DNA of 64,000 nt from the NCBI GenBank assembly GCA_013822735.1, contig PNKZ01000001.1, positions 310,001 through 374,000 of the forward strand, read 5' to 3'. Below the pieces are notes generated by a model. The model made no database searches and had not been told where the DNA came from. It worked only from the letters and a program-made list of their open reading frames with translations. The position numbers and the translations under genes were made by a program. This document shows positions 19,071 through 27,832 of this stretch, piece by piece. Within the stretch, counting starts at the first letter, position 1. Each line of letters begins with the position of its first letter. The DNA comes from Pirellula sp. GTDB lineage: Bacteria; Planctomycetota; Planctomycetia; Pirellulales; PNKZ01.

Positions 19071-21635
19071 ATGCACGGAATCATCAAAGCCGTCGGAACA
19101 ATCGCCGCCGCCCTTGCGCTCTGGAGCGGCGTTGTGACTGTGGCACAAGCGGAAAGCGCCGCTGCGACGAAGGCCATGGGCATGAAACCCGCCGGCGCCG
19201 ACATGGCCGGCATGGGAATGGATTCCGTTTCGATGCGTGCGACGGAAACTACGGCGATCGCGCCGATCGTCGTCGGCAAACCGGTGCGGATTGAAGTCCG
19301 ACCGGAAACCATTCGCTTTGCCACGCCGATGCAATACATGAACGTCGTCGTGAGCGGCTTCTATGCCGACGGCAAAGTGCAAGACCTGACGCGCGTCGCA
19401 CAGCTCACGACCGGCGACGCCCGCGTAGCTCGGGTACAGGAAGGGATCGTACTGCCGGTCGCCGACGGTAAGACGCAGCTCACCGTAACGGTCGGCGGCT
19501 TCACGGCCGCGGTGCCGGTCGAGTGTGTCGATCAAACGAAGCCGGAACAAGTCTCGTTCATGAACTCCGTTCAAGCCGCACTCACGAAGCAAGGTTGCAA
19601 CCAAGGTGCCTGCCACGGCTCGCCGAGCGGCAAGGGAGGCTTCCGCCTTTCGCTCCGCGCCTATGATCCGGTGCTCGATATCGAGACGCTCGTCCGCGAA
19701 TCGTACTCGCGCCGCATCGACCCGATCGATCCGGCCGGCAGTTTGTTACTCCGTAAGCCGCTCATGGAAGTGGCGCACGGCGGCGGTCGCCGGATCAAGA
19801 AAGACGACTACAGCTTCGGCATGCTCCGCGACTGGATCGCCCAGGGAGCCCAAGTCGACAAGGAAGACGCCGCCAAGTGCGTGAAGATCGAAGTCTATCC
19901 GAAGAATCGCGAGTACCTGCGGCCGGCGCACGTGCAGCAATTGCTCGTGCTCGGGCACTACAGCGACGGCTCGCTTCGCGACATCACGAAGCTCGCCGAT
20001 TACCTCAGCAGCGACGAAGCGATCGCCACGGTCGACTCCGACGGGTTTGTCGTCAGCCGTGAACGGGGCGAGACCACGGTACTGGTCCGCTATCTCGACA
20101 AGATGGAAACCACGGCGCTCACGTTCCTCGCCGACGTGCCGGGCTTCCAGTGGCCCACGCCGAAGGAGAGTAACTACGTCGATAAGATCGTCTTCGAAAA
20201 GTTGCATCGGTTGCAGATCACACCGTCGGATATTTGCGGCGATGAAGAGTTCGTGCGCCGTGTACACCTCGACGTGATCGGTCGGCTGCCGACCGTTGCG
20301 GAAACCGAAGCGTTTCTCGCCGACAAGGCTTCCGAAAAGAGGACCTTGCTCATCGATCGGTTGATGGCGAGCGACGAATTTCCCTCGTTCTGGGCCATGA
20401 AGTGGGCCGACCTGTTGCGCGTGCGCAAGACCAAGGTCTCCGAACCGGGCGTGCACAAGTTCCACCATTGGATCGAGCAGGCCGTGCGCGACAACATGCC
20501 GTACGACGAGTTTGCTCGTCGACTGGTGACCGCTTCCGGCAGCACGCTGGCCAACCCGGCTGCGAACTTCTATCGCACTTCGGCCGATGTGAACGATTGC
20601 ACCGAGACGGCCTCGCAGCTCTTTCTGGGCGTGCGGATTCAATGCGCGAAGTGCCATAACCATCCGTTTGAACGTTGGACGCAAGATAACTACTACGGCA
20701 TTGCCGCGTTTTTCCAACGCGTTCAACGGAAGAAGACCGGCGATGCGGACGATCTCGTCGTCTGGACGGCTCGCACGGGCGAAACGACGCAACCGCGCAC
20801 CGGCAAGACGATGAAGCCCTGGGCGCCGCTCAAAGGTGAGCTCGATCTGCCGGGTGAGGAGGATCGACGCCTCGCGTTCGCCGATTGGTTGACCAATCCC
20901 GATAACCCGTTCTTCGCCAAGGTGGAGGTGAACCGCATTTGGGGACACCTCACCGGGCGCGGCATCATCGAACCGGTGGACGACTTTCGCGAATCGAACC
21001 CCGCGGCACATCCGGCCTTGCTCGAAGCACTGGCCAAAGACTTCGTCGCCCACGGCTACGACCGCAAGCACGTGATGCGCACGATTCTGAACAGTCGGGT
21101 CTATCAGCTAAGTTCGCGACGTAACGACTTCAATAAGGACGACGTAAAGTACTTCTCGCACAGCCGCACGCGGATGCTGTCGGCCGAGCAATTGCTCGAC
21201 GCTATTTGCCAGGTGACCGGCGTGCCGGAGAAGTACGCCGGCTTGCCGGCCGGAACTCGCGCCGTGGAGTTACCGAGCCCGGACGTCGACAACTATTTCC
21301 TCAAGGTGTTCGGCCAGCCGGCCCGCGAAACGGCCTGCGCCTGCGAACGCGCCGGCGAATCGAATCTGTCGCAAGCGCTGCAGATGATCAACGGCCCGTT
21401 GGTGCACGGCAAGATTAAGGACGCGAACAATCGTGCTCGCCTGCTCACGGTCGCCGGCAAGCCGCAAGCGGATGTGATTCAGGATTTGTACCTTGCGGCT
21501 TTTTGCCGGAAGCCGAGCCCGCCGGAATTGAAGGCCGCCTTGGATCATATTGCCAAGAGCAGCGATGCCCAGCGAGGCTTGGAAGATGTTTGCTGGGCGA
21601 TTTTGAACACGAATGAGTTTTTGTTTCAGCACTAA
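19071..21635 (+). CDS. DUF1549/DUF1553 (PSCyt2-PSD1) protein with Ig-like domains and heme motifs
   Basis: 854 residues after a strong ribosome site (GAGGAGAG). Signal peptide 1-26, then a Met-rich stretch at about 32-58 (MGMKPAGADMAGMGMDSVSM). Bacterial Ig-like (Big_2-type) domain near 75-150, then CNQGACHG (about 176-183), a CxxxCH heme-type site in a PSCyt-like segment, a second Ig-like domain near 280-360, DUF1549 at about 370-575 with CAKCHNHPF (about 524), and DUF1553 to the C terminus (RLAFADWLTNPDNPFF; VNRIWGHLTGRGI). Known as a planctomycete family of cytochrome-containing exported proteins with unresolved function, suspected in polysaccharide or electron-transfer processes. It is co-directional with the PPC gene before and the cytochrome/WD40 gene after (44-base gap), a usual trio. 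Confidence 0.93.
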   Translation: MHGIIKAVGTIAAALALWSGVVTVAQAESAAATKAMGMKPAGADMAGMGMDSVSMRATETTAIAPIVVGKPVRIEVRPETIRFATPMQYMNVVVSGFYADGKVQDLTRVAQLTTGDARVARVQEGIVLPVADGKTQLTVTVGGFTAAVPVECVDQTKPEQVSFMNSVQAALTKQGCNQGACHGSPSGKGGFRLSLRAYDPVLDIETLVRESYSRRIDPIDPAGSLLLRKPLMEVAHGGGRRIKKDDYSFGMLRDWIAQGAQVDKEDAAKCVKIEVYPKNREYLRPAHVQQLLVLGHYSDGSLRDITKLADYLSSDEAIATVDSDGFVVSRERGETTVLVRYLDKMETTALTFLADVPGFQWPTPKESNYVDKIVFEKLHRLQITPSDICGDEEFVRRVHLDVIGRLPTVAETEAFLADKASEKRTLLIDRLMASDEFPSFWAMKWADLLRVRKTKVSEPGVHKFHHWIEQAVRDNMPYDEFARRLVTASGSTLANPAANFYRTSADVNDCTETASQLFLGVRIQCAKCHNHPFERWTQDNYYGIAAFFQRVQRKKTGDADDLVVWTARTGETTQPRTGKTMKPWAPLKGELDLPGEEDRRLAFADWLTNPDNPFFAKVEVNRIWGHLTGRGIIEPVDDFRESNPAAHPALLEALAKDFVAHGYDRKHVMRTILNSRVYQLSSRRNDFNKDDVKYFSHSRTRMLSAEQLLDAICQVTGVPEKYAGLPAGTRAVELPSPDVDNYFLKVFGQPARETACACERAGESNLSQALQMINGPLVHGKIKDANNRARLLTVAGKPQADVIQDLYLAAFCRKPSPPELKAALDHIAKSSDAQRGLEDVCWAILNTNEFLFQH

Positions 21636-21678
21636 CCAAGCGCCTCACGACGCTATTCGCACGACGACGAGAATCAAG

Positions 21679-23175
21679 ATGCAGTCATTCCTTCGTTACT
21701 CCGTTGCGTTCGCAATCTGTTTGAGTTTCGCCGGCGCCTGCTTGGCGGCCGAGCCGAAATCGGGCACGGCTCCTAAGGTGGAAGCGGCCGCGAAAACGCA
21801 AGCGTCGGGGGCTGCGAAGGCGGAGGCGAAGCCTGCGCCCGCTCCTGCACCCGCCAAACCGGTCGCCGCCGCGACGAAGCCGGCGGCGTTGAAGCCCGTC
21901 AGCTTTAAGGCGGACATCGCGCCTCTGTTAGTGAAGAACTGCTTGGCGTGCCACGGCGCTTCGGACGCCAAAGGAGACTATCAACTGCATACATTTACGG
22001 CCCTCACGAAGGCCGGCTCCAGCGGTAGCGCACCTGTTACGGCGGGCAAGCCGGACGATAGCGAATTGCTCCGACTGCTCACTTCGGAAGAACCGGAAGA
22101 GCGGATGCCGAAAGACGGTGACCCGCTGGCGAAGGAACAGATCGCACTCGTGAAGCGTTGGATCGCGGAAGGAGCCAAGTACGACGCCGCGGACGCCAAG
22201 GCGGACCTGATCGCCATCATCCCGCGCAAGCCGCACCCGAATCCGCCGGAAGCGTACCGCACGTCGGTGCCGGTGACGGCGCTGGCGTACGCCCCCGACG
22301 GCAAAGAACTCGCGGTCGGCGGCTACTATGAAGTGACGATTTGGAATTCCGCCGACGGGAAACTGGCGCGACGGATTAAAGACGTCGAGCAGCGCGTCTT
22401 CGGCTTGGCTTACAGCGCCGACGGCAAACTTTTGGCCGTGGCGGCCGGCACGCCGGGCGTTTCCGGCGAAGCGGCGCTCTACGATCCCGCGAAGGGAACG
22501 GTCGTCCGTCGGCTCGGCACGATGTCGGACGTGGCGCTCGGTTGTGCCTTCTCTCCCGACGGTAAGCAGCTTGCCGTGTGCGGGGCCGACCGTTCGATTC
22601 GTTTGTACGACGTGGCGACCGGTAAGGAATCGCTCCTCATCGAAGACCACGCCGATTGGGTCATGACGATCGCCTGGAACGCCGACGGCACGCGGCTTGT
22701 GAGCGGCTCGCGCGATAAGACGTCAAAGCTGTTCGACGCCAAGACCGGCGACTCGCTCACGACGTACCCCGGCCATAGCGAAACGGTGCTCGCCGCGGCG
22801 TTTGCACCCGACGGTAAGAGCATCTTGACCGGCGGGGCCGACAAGAAGATCCACGTGTGGAATCCGGCCGACGGAAAACAAATCGCCACAATCACCGGCT
22901 TCGGCGGCGAAGTGTATCGCATCGCCATCGTCGACGGCGAAATCTGGAGTTGCTCGGCCGACAAGACGGCGAAGCGTCACAAACTCGCCGATCGCGCGCT
23001 GGTGCAAAGCTTGGCCGGACATACGGACTACGTCTTCAGCTTGTCCGTACATCCGGGCACGAAGCGACTCGCCACGGGGGGCTTCGACGGCGAGGTGAAG
23101 ATTTGGGATACGGCGACCAATAAGCCGATTTTGAGCTTCCGCGCGGCGCCCGGTTTGACCGTCGCCGCCAAATAG
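21679..23175 (+). CDS. Planctomycete cytochrome c (PSCyt1) domain protein with WD40 propeller
   Basis: 498 residues from ATG 21679 (MQSFLRYSVAFAICLSFAGA, signal peptide); an in-frame start at 21613 overlaps the previous gene and is unlikely. An Ala/Lys/Pro linker spans residues 25-70. The PSCyt1 domain at about 75-175 has the heme site CLACHG (residues 88-93) and the distal ERMPKDGDPL motif. From about 190 to 495 come WD40 repeats forming one propeller (AYAPDGKELAVGGYYEVTIW; DKTSKLFDAKTGDSL; FAPDGKSILTGGADKKIHVW; GGFDGEVKIWDT). It likely acts in the periplasm with the DUF1549/DUF1553 protein. A perfect terminator follows 35 bases after the stop, ending the operon. Confidence 0.92.
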   Translation: MQSFLRYSVAFAICLSFAGACLAAEPKSGTAPKVEAAAKTQASGAAKAEAKPAPAPAPAKPVAAATKPAALKPVSFKADIAPLLVKNCLACHGASDAKGDYQLHTFTALTKAGSSGSAPVTAGKPDDSELLRLLTSEEPEERMPKDGDPLAKEQIALVKRWIAEGAKYDAADAKADLIAIIPRKPHPNPPEAYRTSVPVTALAYAPDGKELAVGGYYEVTIWNSADGKLARRIKDVEQRVFGLAYSADGKLLAVAAGTPGVSGEAALYDPAKGTVVRRLGTMSDVALGCAFSPDGKQLAVCGADRSIRLYDVATGKESLLIEDHADWVMTIAWNADGTRLVSGSRDKTSKLFDAKTGDSLTTYPGHSETVLAAAFAPDGKSILTGGADKKIHVWNPADGKQIATITGFGGEVYRIAIVDGEIWSCSADKTAKRHKLADRALVQSLAGHTDYVFSLSVHPGTKRLATGGFDGEVKIWDTATNKPILSFRAAPGLTVAAK

Positions 23176-23209
23176 CGGTTCTTTCGCAACTCTCGCGAAG
23201 CTACCCTCG

Positions 23210-23236
23210 CGGCCATGCGAACGCATGGCCGTTTTT
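23210..23236 (+). terminator. Rho-independent terminator ending the PPC-DUF1549-WD40 operon
   Basis: Perfect 10-bp stem CGGCCATGCG (23210-23219) / CGCATGGCCG (23222-23231) with a 2-base apparent loop (four after fraying), followed by TTTTT (23232-23236). Confidence 0.92.
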
Positions 23237-23374
23237 CTTGCCCGTGACCCCTCGTCGCCGAGTTTCCGCGGGCCGTCGCGGTCCTCGGACTTTACGTAAG
23301 CCTCGTCTCGACAAGGGTTTGCCGCACTCACGGCGCCGGCATGAAACCTGTGCGCAATCCTCATCTGGTTTGTA

Positions 23375-23426
23375 TTGACAACACTGTTGCATCTTGAATA
23401 ATCACGCACATGCAACATGGTTGCAA
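23375..23426 (+). promoter_or_regulatory. Sigma-70 promoter with TTGCAA-type boxes upstream of the pseudopilin gene
   Basis: A consensus -35 TTGACA (23375-23380), 16-base spacer and AATAAT -10 (23397-23402) lie 53 bases before the pseudopilin start. Three copies of a GTTGCA-type box overlap or follow it: GTTGCAT (23386-23392), its inverse ATGCAAC (23410-23416) and GTTGCAA (from about 23420). The inverted pair brackets the -10, as expected of a repressor site. The regulator is unknown. Confidence 0.65.
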
Positions 23427-23454
23427 TTAACTTCAAGTTGTGAGGAGCTTTGCC

Positions 23455-24249
23455 ATGTCGAACTGGTCTTATTTTCGCCGTCCCGCATCCGCGCGTCGCG
23501 GTCTCACGCTCATGGAACTCGTGGTGGTGATGGTGATCCTCGCCGCCTTGGCAGGCATCCTCTTGCCGATGTTGCCCGGCATGGTCACTCGGGCGCATTC
23601 CTCGACCTCGGCCACCAACGTCGGGGAAGTCGCCAAGGCCATTCAAACGCATCAGGCGGTCTATCTTGCGTATCCGAATAACCTCGATTCGCTTGTGACT
23701 GCGGCCGGTGCGCTTGTCACCTACTTGCCGGGCTCCGCCTCGAGCGACCTTACGACGGCGACGCTCACCGACGAAACGCTGGAAGCGCTGGTCGGAGCGG
23801 GCATAACGACCACCGCGCAGATGATTGCGACTCCCGCCGCGCCGGTCGGCGACTTCAATCCGACGTTTTTCCCCTACGGCACCGACAAGACGGTGATTCC
23901 CGTAAGCACGACGCTCGCCACCGGCGCTTCCGTCGCGGCCGTCACCGGAGCGTGCGCCAATCGTATGTTCGGCACCCCCATCGGTGCGACCTATGCGGTG
24001 TTCGGGGTAGGTAGTCGCACCTCGATGCAAGGCAAGTCGATGCAGGAAGCCCCCGTGCATTTCGCCGACGTGTCGAGCGAGGCGCCTCACCTGGCCTACT
24101 CGCGCTACGGCGTAGTCTTCCAACTTACCGACGCTACGGCCGATCCGCTGGAGAAGGCCCGGATGGTCGGCATCTGCGCCTTCCACGGCGACGGCTTGGT
24201 GAGCCTGAACGACCATCTCTCGGAATACTGGGCCACGAACAAGAACTAA
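23455..24249 (+). CDS. Type IV pilin-like / type II secretion pseudopilin
   Basis: 264 residues. The start at ATG 23455 is set by GTGAGGAG about ten bases before it; an in-frame start at 23440 would lie within that signal. A short basic leader (RRPASARRG) is followed by the prepilin peptidase site G/LTLMEL with Glu at +5 and the hydrophobic helix VVVMVILAALAGILLPMLPG, so the protein is processed and N-methylated like GspG-type pseudopilins. Leu rather than Phe at +1 is less common. The mature domain is Ala/Thr-rich with one pair of cysteines (GACANR and GICAFHGDG). It stands alone with its own promoter and terminator; no secretion ATPase or prepilin peptidase is adjacent. It may be one of the many planctomycete pseudopilin-like proteins of unknown use. 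Confidence 0.87.
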   Translation: MSNWSYFRRPASARRGLTLMELVVVMVILAALAGILLPMLPGMVTRAHSSTSATNVGEVAKAIQTHQAVYLAYPNNLDSLVTAAGALVTYLPGSASSDLTTATLTDETLEALVGAGITTTAQMIATPAAPVGDFNPTFFPYGTDKTVIPVSTTLATGASVAAVTGACANRMFGTPIGATYAVFGVGSRTSMQGKSMQEAPVHFADVSSEAPHLAYSRYGVVFQLTDATADPLEKARMVGICAFHGDGLVSLNDHLSEYWATNKN

Positions 24250-24284
24250 CCGGCGGTCGCAGTTCGCCGGAAGCTTCTACAACA

Positions 24285-24329
24285 CGATCCCGACGGCAAG
24301 GGTGACGCCGTCGGGATCGTTTGTTTTTT
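24285..24329 (+). terminator. Rho-independent terminator after the pseudopilin gene
   Basis: Perfect 13-bp stem CGATCCCGACGGC (24285-24297) / GCCGTCGGGATCG (24307-24319), 9-base loop, then TTTGTTTTTT. It also lies between two convergent genes. Confidence 0.93.
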
Positions 24330-24348
24330 GGGGCATCGCTCAGGAGCA

Positions 24349-25086
24349 TTAGCGCGGCTTCGTACGTTTGCCGGCGGGCGTGCCGCCGACGGCGCCCCCG
24401 GAGCGGCCCGAATGCGGTTCGTTTTCGGCGGCCGGGTCTCGGGCTTCGCGGGCATCGAACTCGCTGCTTCCCATCGCGTCGTCGAGTTCGGCGACATCCG
24501 GGTCGCCGCGGCCGGAAGTGCCGCCGGCGAGGCCGCCGAGCGCCGTTCCCCCGCCGGCCGTTCCCGCGGCGTGCGAATCGTTCCGTCCGGCGTCGTCGAA
24601 GCGCTGCGGCTCCCAATCGGTCCGGCGTTGCGTTCGCCGATCTTCGTTCATTTCCCCTTCCGGCGCGAGCGTGTCGGCAGGCGAGTGCGGGCGGCCTTCG
24701 TTCAGATTCGCTGCGGCGCCGAAAGCCTGGGCCTCGGCACATCGCACGCAGTAGCGAGCATACGGCATAGCGTCTAACCGCTCTTCCGGAATGGTCTCAC
24801 CGCAATACTCGCACGCGCCAAAGAGATCGGCGTCGATTCGTTCCAGCGCCGCGCGGACTTCGTTGATCAGGTGCTCGCCGTTTTCCAACAACACGGCGTT
24901 GATGCCGTGCAGGTACTCTTCCGTCCCCATGTCGGCCAAATGCATCGGGGCGTTCGTGAGTCCCCCCAGGGATTGACCGCCGCTGGGAGCTTGTGCTTCG
25001 TCGGTAATCGAGGAGACTTCCAGTCGCATCCGCTCTGCGAGGGCCTGTAGACGTGTGCCGTACGCTTCTCGTTGTGCACTTTGCAT
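24349..25086 (-). CDS. DksA/TraR-type C4 zinc-finger protein with long C-terminal tail
   Basis: 245 residues from ATG 25084-25086 (MQSAQREAYGTRLQAL), preceded by GAGG; an upstream in-frame start at 25206 would add 40 unrelated residues. Residues 1-85 form a coiled-coil-like N-terminal part, then the TraR/DksA zinc finger CEYCGETIPEERLDAMPYAR with a second pair CVRC (C-x2-C-x17-C-x2-C). Family members bind RNA polymerase through the secondary channel and tune transcription, often with ppGpp. The 100 residues after the finger are unusual: a low-complexity Gly/Ala/Asp/Arg-rich tail ending in a basic GKRTKPR, absent from DksA of model bacteria. The gene is convergent with the pseudopilin. Confidence 0.88.
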   Translation of the reverse strand: MQSAQREAYGTRLQALAERMRLEVSSITDEAQAPSGGQSLGGLTNAPMHLADMGTEEYLHGINAVLLENGEHLINEVRAALERIDADLFGACEYCGETIPEERLDAMPYARYCVRCAEAQAFGAAANLNEGRPHSPADTLAPEGEMNEDRRTQRRTDWEPQRFDDAGRNDSHAAGTAGGGTALGGLAGGTSGRGDPDVAELDDAMGSSEFDAREARDPAAENEPHSGRSGGAVGGTPAGKRTKPR

Positions 25087-25299
25087 GGCAACCTCGATCG
25101 AAAGAGCAACCGGCTGCGGAAAATTCCGGCAGTGCCGAAGAGCCGCGGAATTCGGCGGCTGCTCAAAACGTTGCAAACTCCGCGCCATGCACGGGCGATA
25201 TTTCACCGACGGGCGGCAACCGATGCAGATTCGGCGGAACTCCGAGCACGAGCGAGAGTTGAATCAAAAAACGCCGCAACGACGCGATGTCGGGTCGAC

Positions 25300-26934
25300 C
25301 TACTTGGTCGTTTCGCGGCGCGCTTCGACGCTCAGCGCGCGGTACAGACACTCTGCGTCGGGCGGCAATCCCAGGAACGTGGCTCGATAAGTTTCCACCG
25401 CCTTCGCGAGCATTGCCTTCTTTTGGGCGGGGTCCTTAGCGGCAGCCGCCTCGGCTTCGTACGTGCGGCCCAGGTTGTAGCGGGCGCCCGCCGTCCAGCC
25501 GCCGTTGGCGTCGTCCTTAAATACGAGCCCGAAAAACGTCGCCGCCGTGTCATAGTTGCCGAGATCATACGACGCTAAGCCGAGCCAATACGTCGCGTGT
25601 TGTTTCATGCGATGCAGTTGTTCCCAATTGAGCGTATCGAGTTGCAAGCTGCCGAGATCGCTTTCCGCCGGTCGCGCCATTTGGTACCAGCGCACGATCA
25701 TCGGCCGTCGCAAGGCGGGGTCGGTCTCATCCATGTTCTCGTAGTACTTACCGGAAACATGTCGCACGCGTGCGCGCCACAGCGGCGGCGTGCCGACGCG
25801 CCCCGTCGCGAGATCGCGCGGTCGGCGGCTAAAGGCGAGCAGTTGCTTGCTCAACGCTTCGTAGTTCGCTTTTTCGCGGCTGGCCGTAAATCGCGCGTCG
25901 CGCAGCGGCCAATCTTGCACGCGGGCCACGTGCGGCAGTTTTTCCACCTTCGCGGCGACGGCCTTCCGGTTCACGGAGAGCGCCAGCTTGTCTTCACCCG
26001 CGAGCGCCGCTTCCAGCTTGGCAAATCTCTCGGCCACATACGGCGACGACGTTTCGACGAGCGCAACCACCTTCTGAATATCGGCGGACTTCACCGGATA
26101 CGGATGCTTAGCGTCGATGTCGAGGGCCCGCAGCAGCTTGTCGTCGGCCGCGGCCTGCGCGAGCGTGGCGACTCCCTGACCGTCGGGGCCCGGGATCGGC
26201 GTCCCCCAACGGGTGTCGAAGAGATAGAGCCCGGCCGGCTTGCCGCCGGTCGCCGCTCCTTCGAGCGCCAACGCCGCACACCACCAACGTTTCCCGTCGG
26301 TCGCCGCCAAGTCCTTATCGCTCACGTCGGGGTAAGCGAGCAGTACGACGTCGAGTCCCTGTTGTCGCGCGAGGAGTTGAAACAGCCAGGCCCGGTCGAG
26401 GGCGGTGCCGCGTCCGAAGACGAGCACGTGCCACGGGAGCAGGGGCAACCGTTGTTCGGCCGGAGCGTCGTCGGGGATTAGCTGGATGTTGCGAATCGTC
26501 CAGTCGAAAAGTCGCTCGGCCCGCTGGAGCGGGTCGGTGGCGTCGCCGACTGCGAACCGTGCGGCATCGCGTAGCCAGACGATTTCACGCAGAACCTTGC
26601 CGTCGTCTTCCGTGAGCAACGGCTTCTGCGTTTCATCGCCGGAGGTGAACGCCAGCCCTTCATTGAGGCGGCGCACGGTTTGTCGCACGGCATCTTCCGT
26701 CGACGCTTCGCGGAAATCACTCCCCCCCTCGACGAAATGGTCGAGGTTGTTGAGCATATCGGAACCGCTCGCCAGCAACTGCTTACCGAGCTCCTCGCGC
26801 TGATTCTTTTGCGCGACTTCATTGGGAGCGTCGATCGATGTAGCGCCGCCGCGGTCGTTGCAGCCCGTGGGGAGCAGAGAAATTGCGGCACCCACCAAGG
26901 CAACGGCAAGCTGCAATCCGATTCGACCCCTCAC
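25300..26934 (-). CDS. Putative lipoprotein with transglutaminase-like core and TPR end
   Basis: 544 residues from GTG 26932-26934. This start gives a textbook export signal (MRGRIGLQLAVALVGAAISL, then LPTGC with Cys25; the -3 position is Pro, so the lipobox is imperfect) and has GGGAGAGG upstream. A GTG at 27004-27006, overlapping the end of kdsA by 8 bases, would add 24 residues encoded by a repeat element. Residues about 120-260 look like a transglutaminase-like fold (RAERLFDWTIRNIQL; GTALDRAWLFQLLARQQGLD; GLYLFDTRWGTPIPGPDG), but the place of the catalytic Cys is Thr/Ala. Residues 435-500 carry TPR-like repeats (YWLGLASYDLGNYDTAATFF; ARYNLGRTYEAEA). Probably an outer-membrane or periplasmic binding protein; function unknown. 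Confidence 0.78.
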   Translation of the reverse strand: MRGRIGLQLAVALVGAAISLLPTGCNDRGGATSIDAPNEVAQKNQREELGKQLLASGSDMLNNLDHFVEGGSDFREASTEDAVRQTVRRLNEGLAFTSGDETQKPLLTEDDGKVLREIVWLRDAARFAVGDATDPLQRAERLFDWTIRNIQLIPDDAPAEQRLPLLPWHVLVFGRGTALDRAWLFQLLARQQGLDVVLLAYPDVSDKDLAATDGKRWWCAALALEGAATGGKPAGLYLFDTRWGTPIPGPDGQGVATLAQAAADDKLLRALDIDAKHPYPVKSADIQKVVALVETSSPYVAERFAKLEAALAGEDKLALSVNRKAVAAKVEKLPHVARVQDWPLRDARFTASREKANYEALSKQLLAFSRRPRDLATGRVGTPPLWRARVRHVSGKYYENMDETDPALRRPMIVRWYQMARPAESDLGSLQLDTLNWEQLHRMKQHATYWLGLASYDLGNYDTAATFFGLVFKDDANGGWTAGARYNLGRTYEAEAAAAKDPAQKKAMLAKAVETYRATFLGLPPDAECLYRALSVEARRETTK

Positions 26935-26968
26935 CCCCGAACCCTCTCCCGCAAGGGGCGAGGGGAGG
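26926..26968. repeat. G/C-strand-asymmetric dispersed repeat (SPLAGEG type)
   Basis: On the minus strand this segment reads through as SPLAGEGSGVRG. The DNA is an imperfect inverted repeat of CCCTC and GAGGG blocks (CCCTCTCCC near 26943, GGGGCGAGGGG near 26955). This translation is a familiar signature of short dispersed repeats in many bacterial genomes (established knowledge from memory, no search done). Here it overlaps the 5' end of the lipoprotein gene. Confidence 0.6.
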
Positions 26969-26998
26969 AAAGGTCGTGTGTGGTTGTGACGTCGTTGT

Positions 26999-27832
26999 TC
27001 AGACACCGAATTGCTCCACGCAGCGTCGCAAGGATAATAGCCGAACGAGCATTGCTTCGAAGTCGGCCAAAGGAATCATATTCGGGCCGTCGCTCGGCGA
27101 GCGATCCGGCTCCGGATGCGTTTCGAAGAACAAGCCGTCGCATCCGATCGCTACCGCGGCCCTGGCGAGCGGTTCGACCATCGCCCGATTGCCGCCCGTC
27201 GTACTGCCCAAACCGCCGGGCTGTTGCACGCTATGCGTGGCGTCAAACACCACCGGTACGCCGAGCGCCCGCATGAGTGGCAGCGATTGCATGTCGTTGA
27301 CCAGCCGGCCATAGCCGAAGAACGTGCCCCGTTCGCACAACAGAATATTACGGCAGCCGGAAGATTCGAGTTTGGCGACCACGTGCCGCATGTCGCCGGG
27401 CGCCATGAATTGCCCTTTTTTCACATGCACGGCCTTCCCGGTTGCAGCGGCCGCGACCAGCAGGTCGGTTTGGCGGGCGAGAAACGCCGGGATCTGGAGT
27501 ACTTCGCACACTTCGGCGGCAGGCGCGGCTTGATGCGATTCGTGGATGTCGGTCGTCACCGGAAGGCCGGTGGCGCGGCGAATCTTATCCAGCATTGCCA
27601 GGCCGGCGTCTAAGCCAAGGCCGCGAAAGGAGTCGCCGCTCGTCCGGTTGGCTTTATCGAACGATGCCTTGAAGACCAACGACACGCCTTGCCGCGCAGC
27701 GACAGCGGCCAAATGCCGCGCGATTTGTAGCGCCAGCTCTTCCGTTTCCAACACGCACGGGCCTGCCACGAGCAGCAGCGGGCGACCGGGGCCGACCTCA
27801 TAAGGACCAACTTGTGCGGGAAGATTCGGCAA
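26999..27832 (-). CDS. kdsA: 3-deoxy-D-manno-octulosonate 8-phosphate synthase (KdsA)
   Basis: 277 residues, the normal length. It condenses phosphoenolpyruvate with arabinose 5-phosphate to Kdo-8-phosphate, the first committed step to Kdo for lipopolysaccharide, in the cytoplasm. Motifs: [106 protein letters not shown]. Cys26 in AGPC with the later His and Glu identifies the metal-dependent class (metal-independent enzymes have Asn there). The frame is opened only by TTG at 27830-27832, just after an in-frame TAG, so a TTG start is likely. It is a likely operon with the downstream lipoprotein gene. Confidence 0.96.
   Translation of the reverse strand: MPNLPAQVGPYEVGPGRPLLLVAGPCVLETEELALQIARHLAAVAARQGVSLVFKASFDKANRTSGDSFRGLGLDAGLAMLDKIRRATGLPVTTDIHESHQAAPAAEVCEVLQIPAFLARQTDLLVAAAATGKAVHVKKGQFMAPGDMRHVVAKLESSGCRNILLCERGTFFGYGRLVNDMQSLPLMRALGVPVVFDATHSVQQPGGLGSTTGGNRAMVEPLARAAVAIGCDGLFFETHPEPDRSPSDGPNMIPLADFEAMLVRLLSLRRCVEQFGV

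Noticed and set aside
19746-21071. Minus-strand open frame of 441 codons
   Set aside because: Antisense shadow of the DUF1549/DUF1553 gene; G+C-rich codon bias keeps the frame open.
22723-24216. Minus-strand open frame of 497 codons
   Set aside because: Antisense to the WD40 and pseudopilin genes, His/Arg/Gly-rich, without any domain, and it crosses a terminator and a promoter of the other strand.
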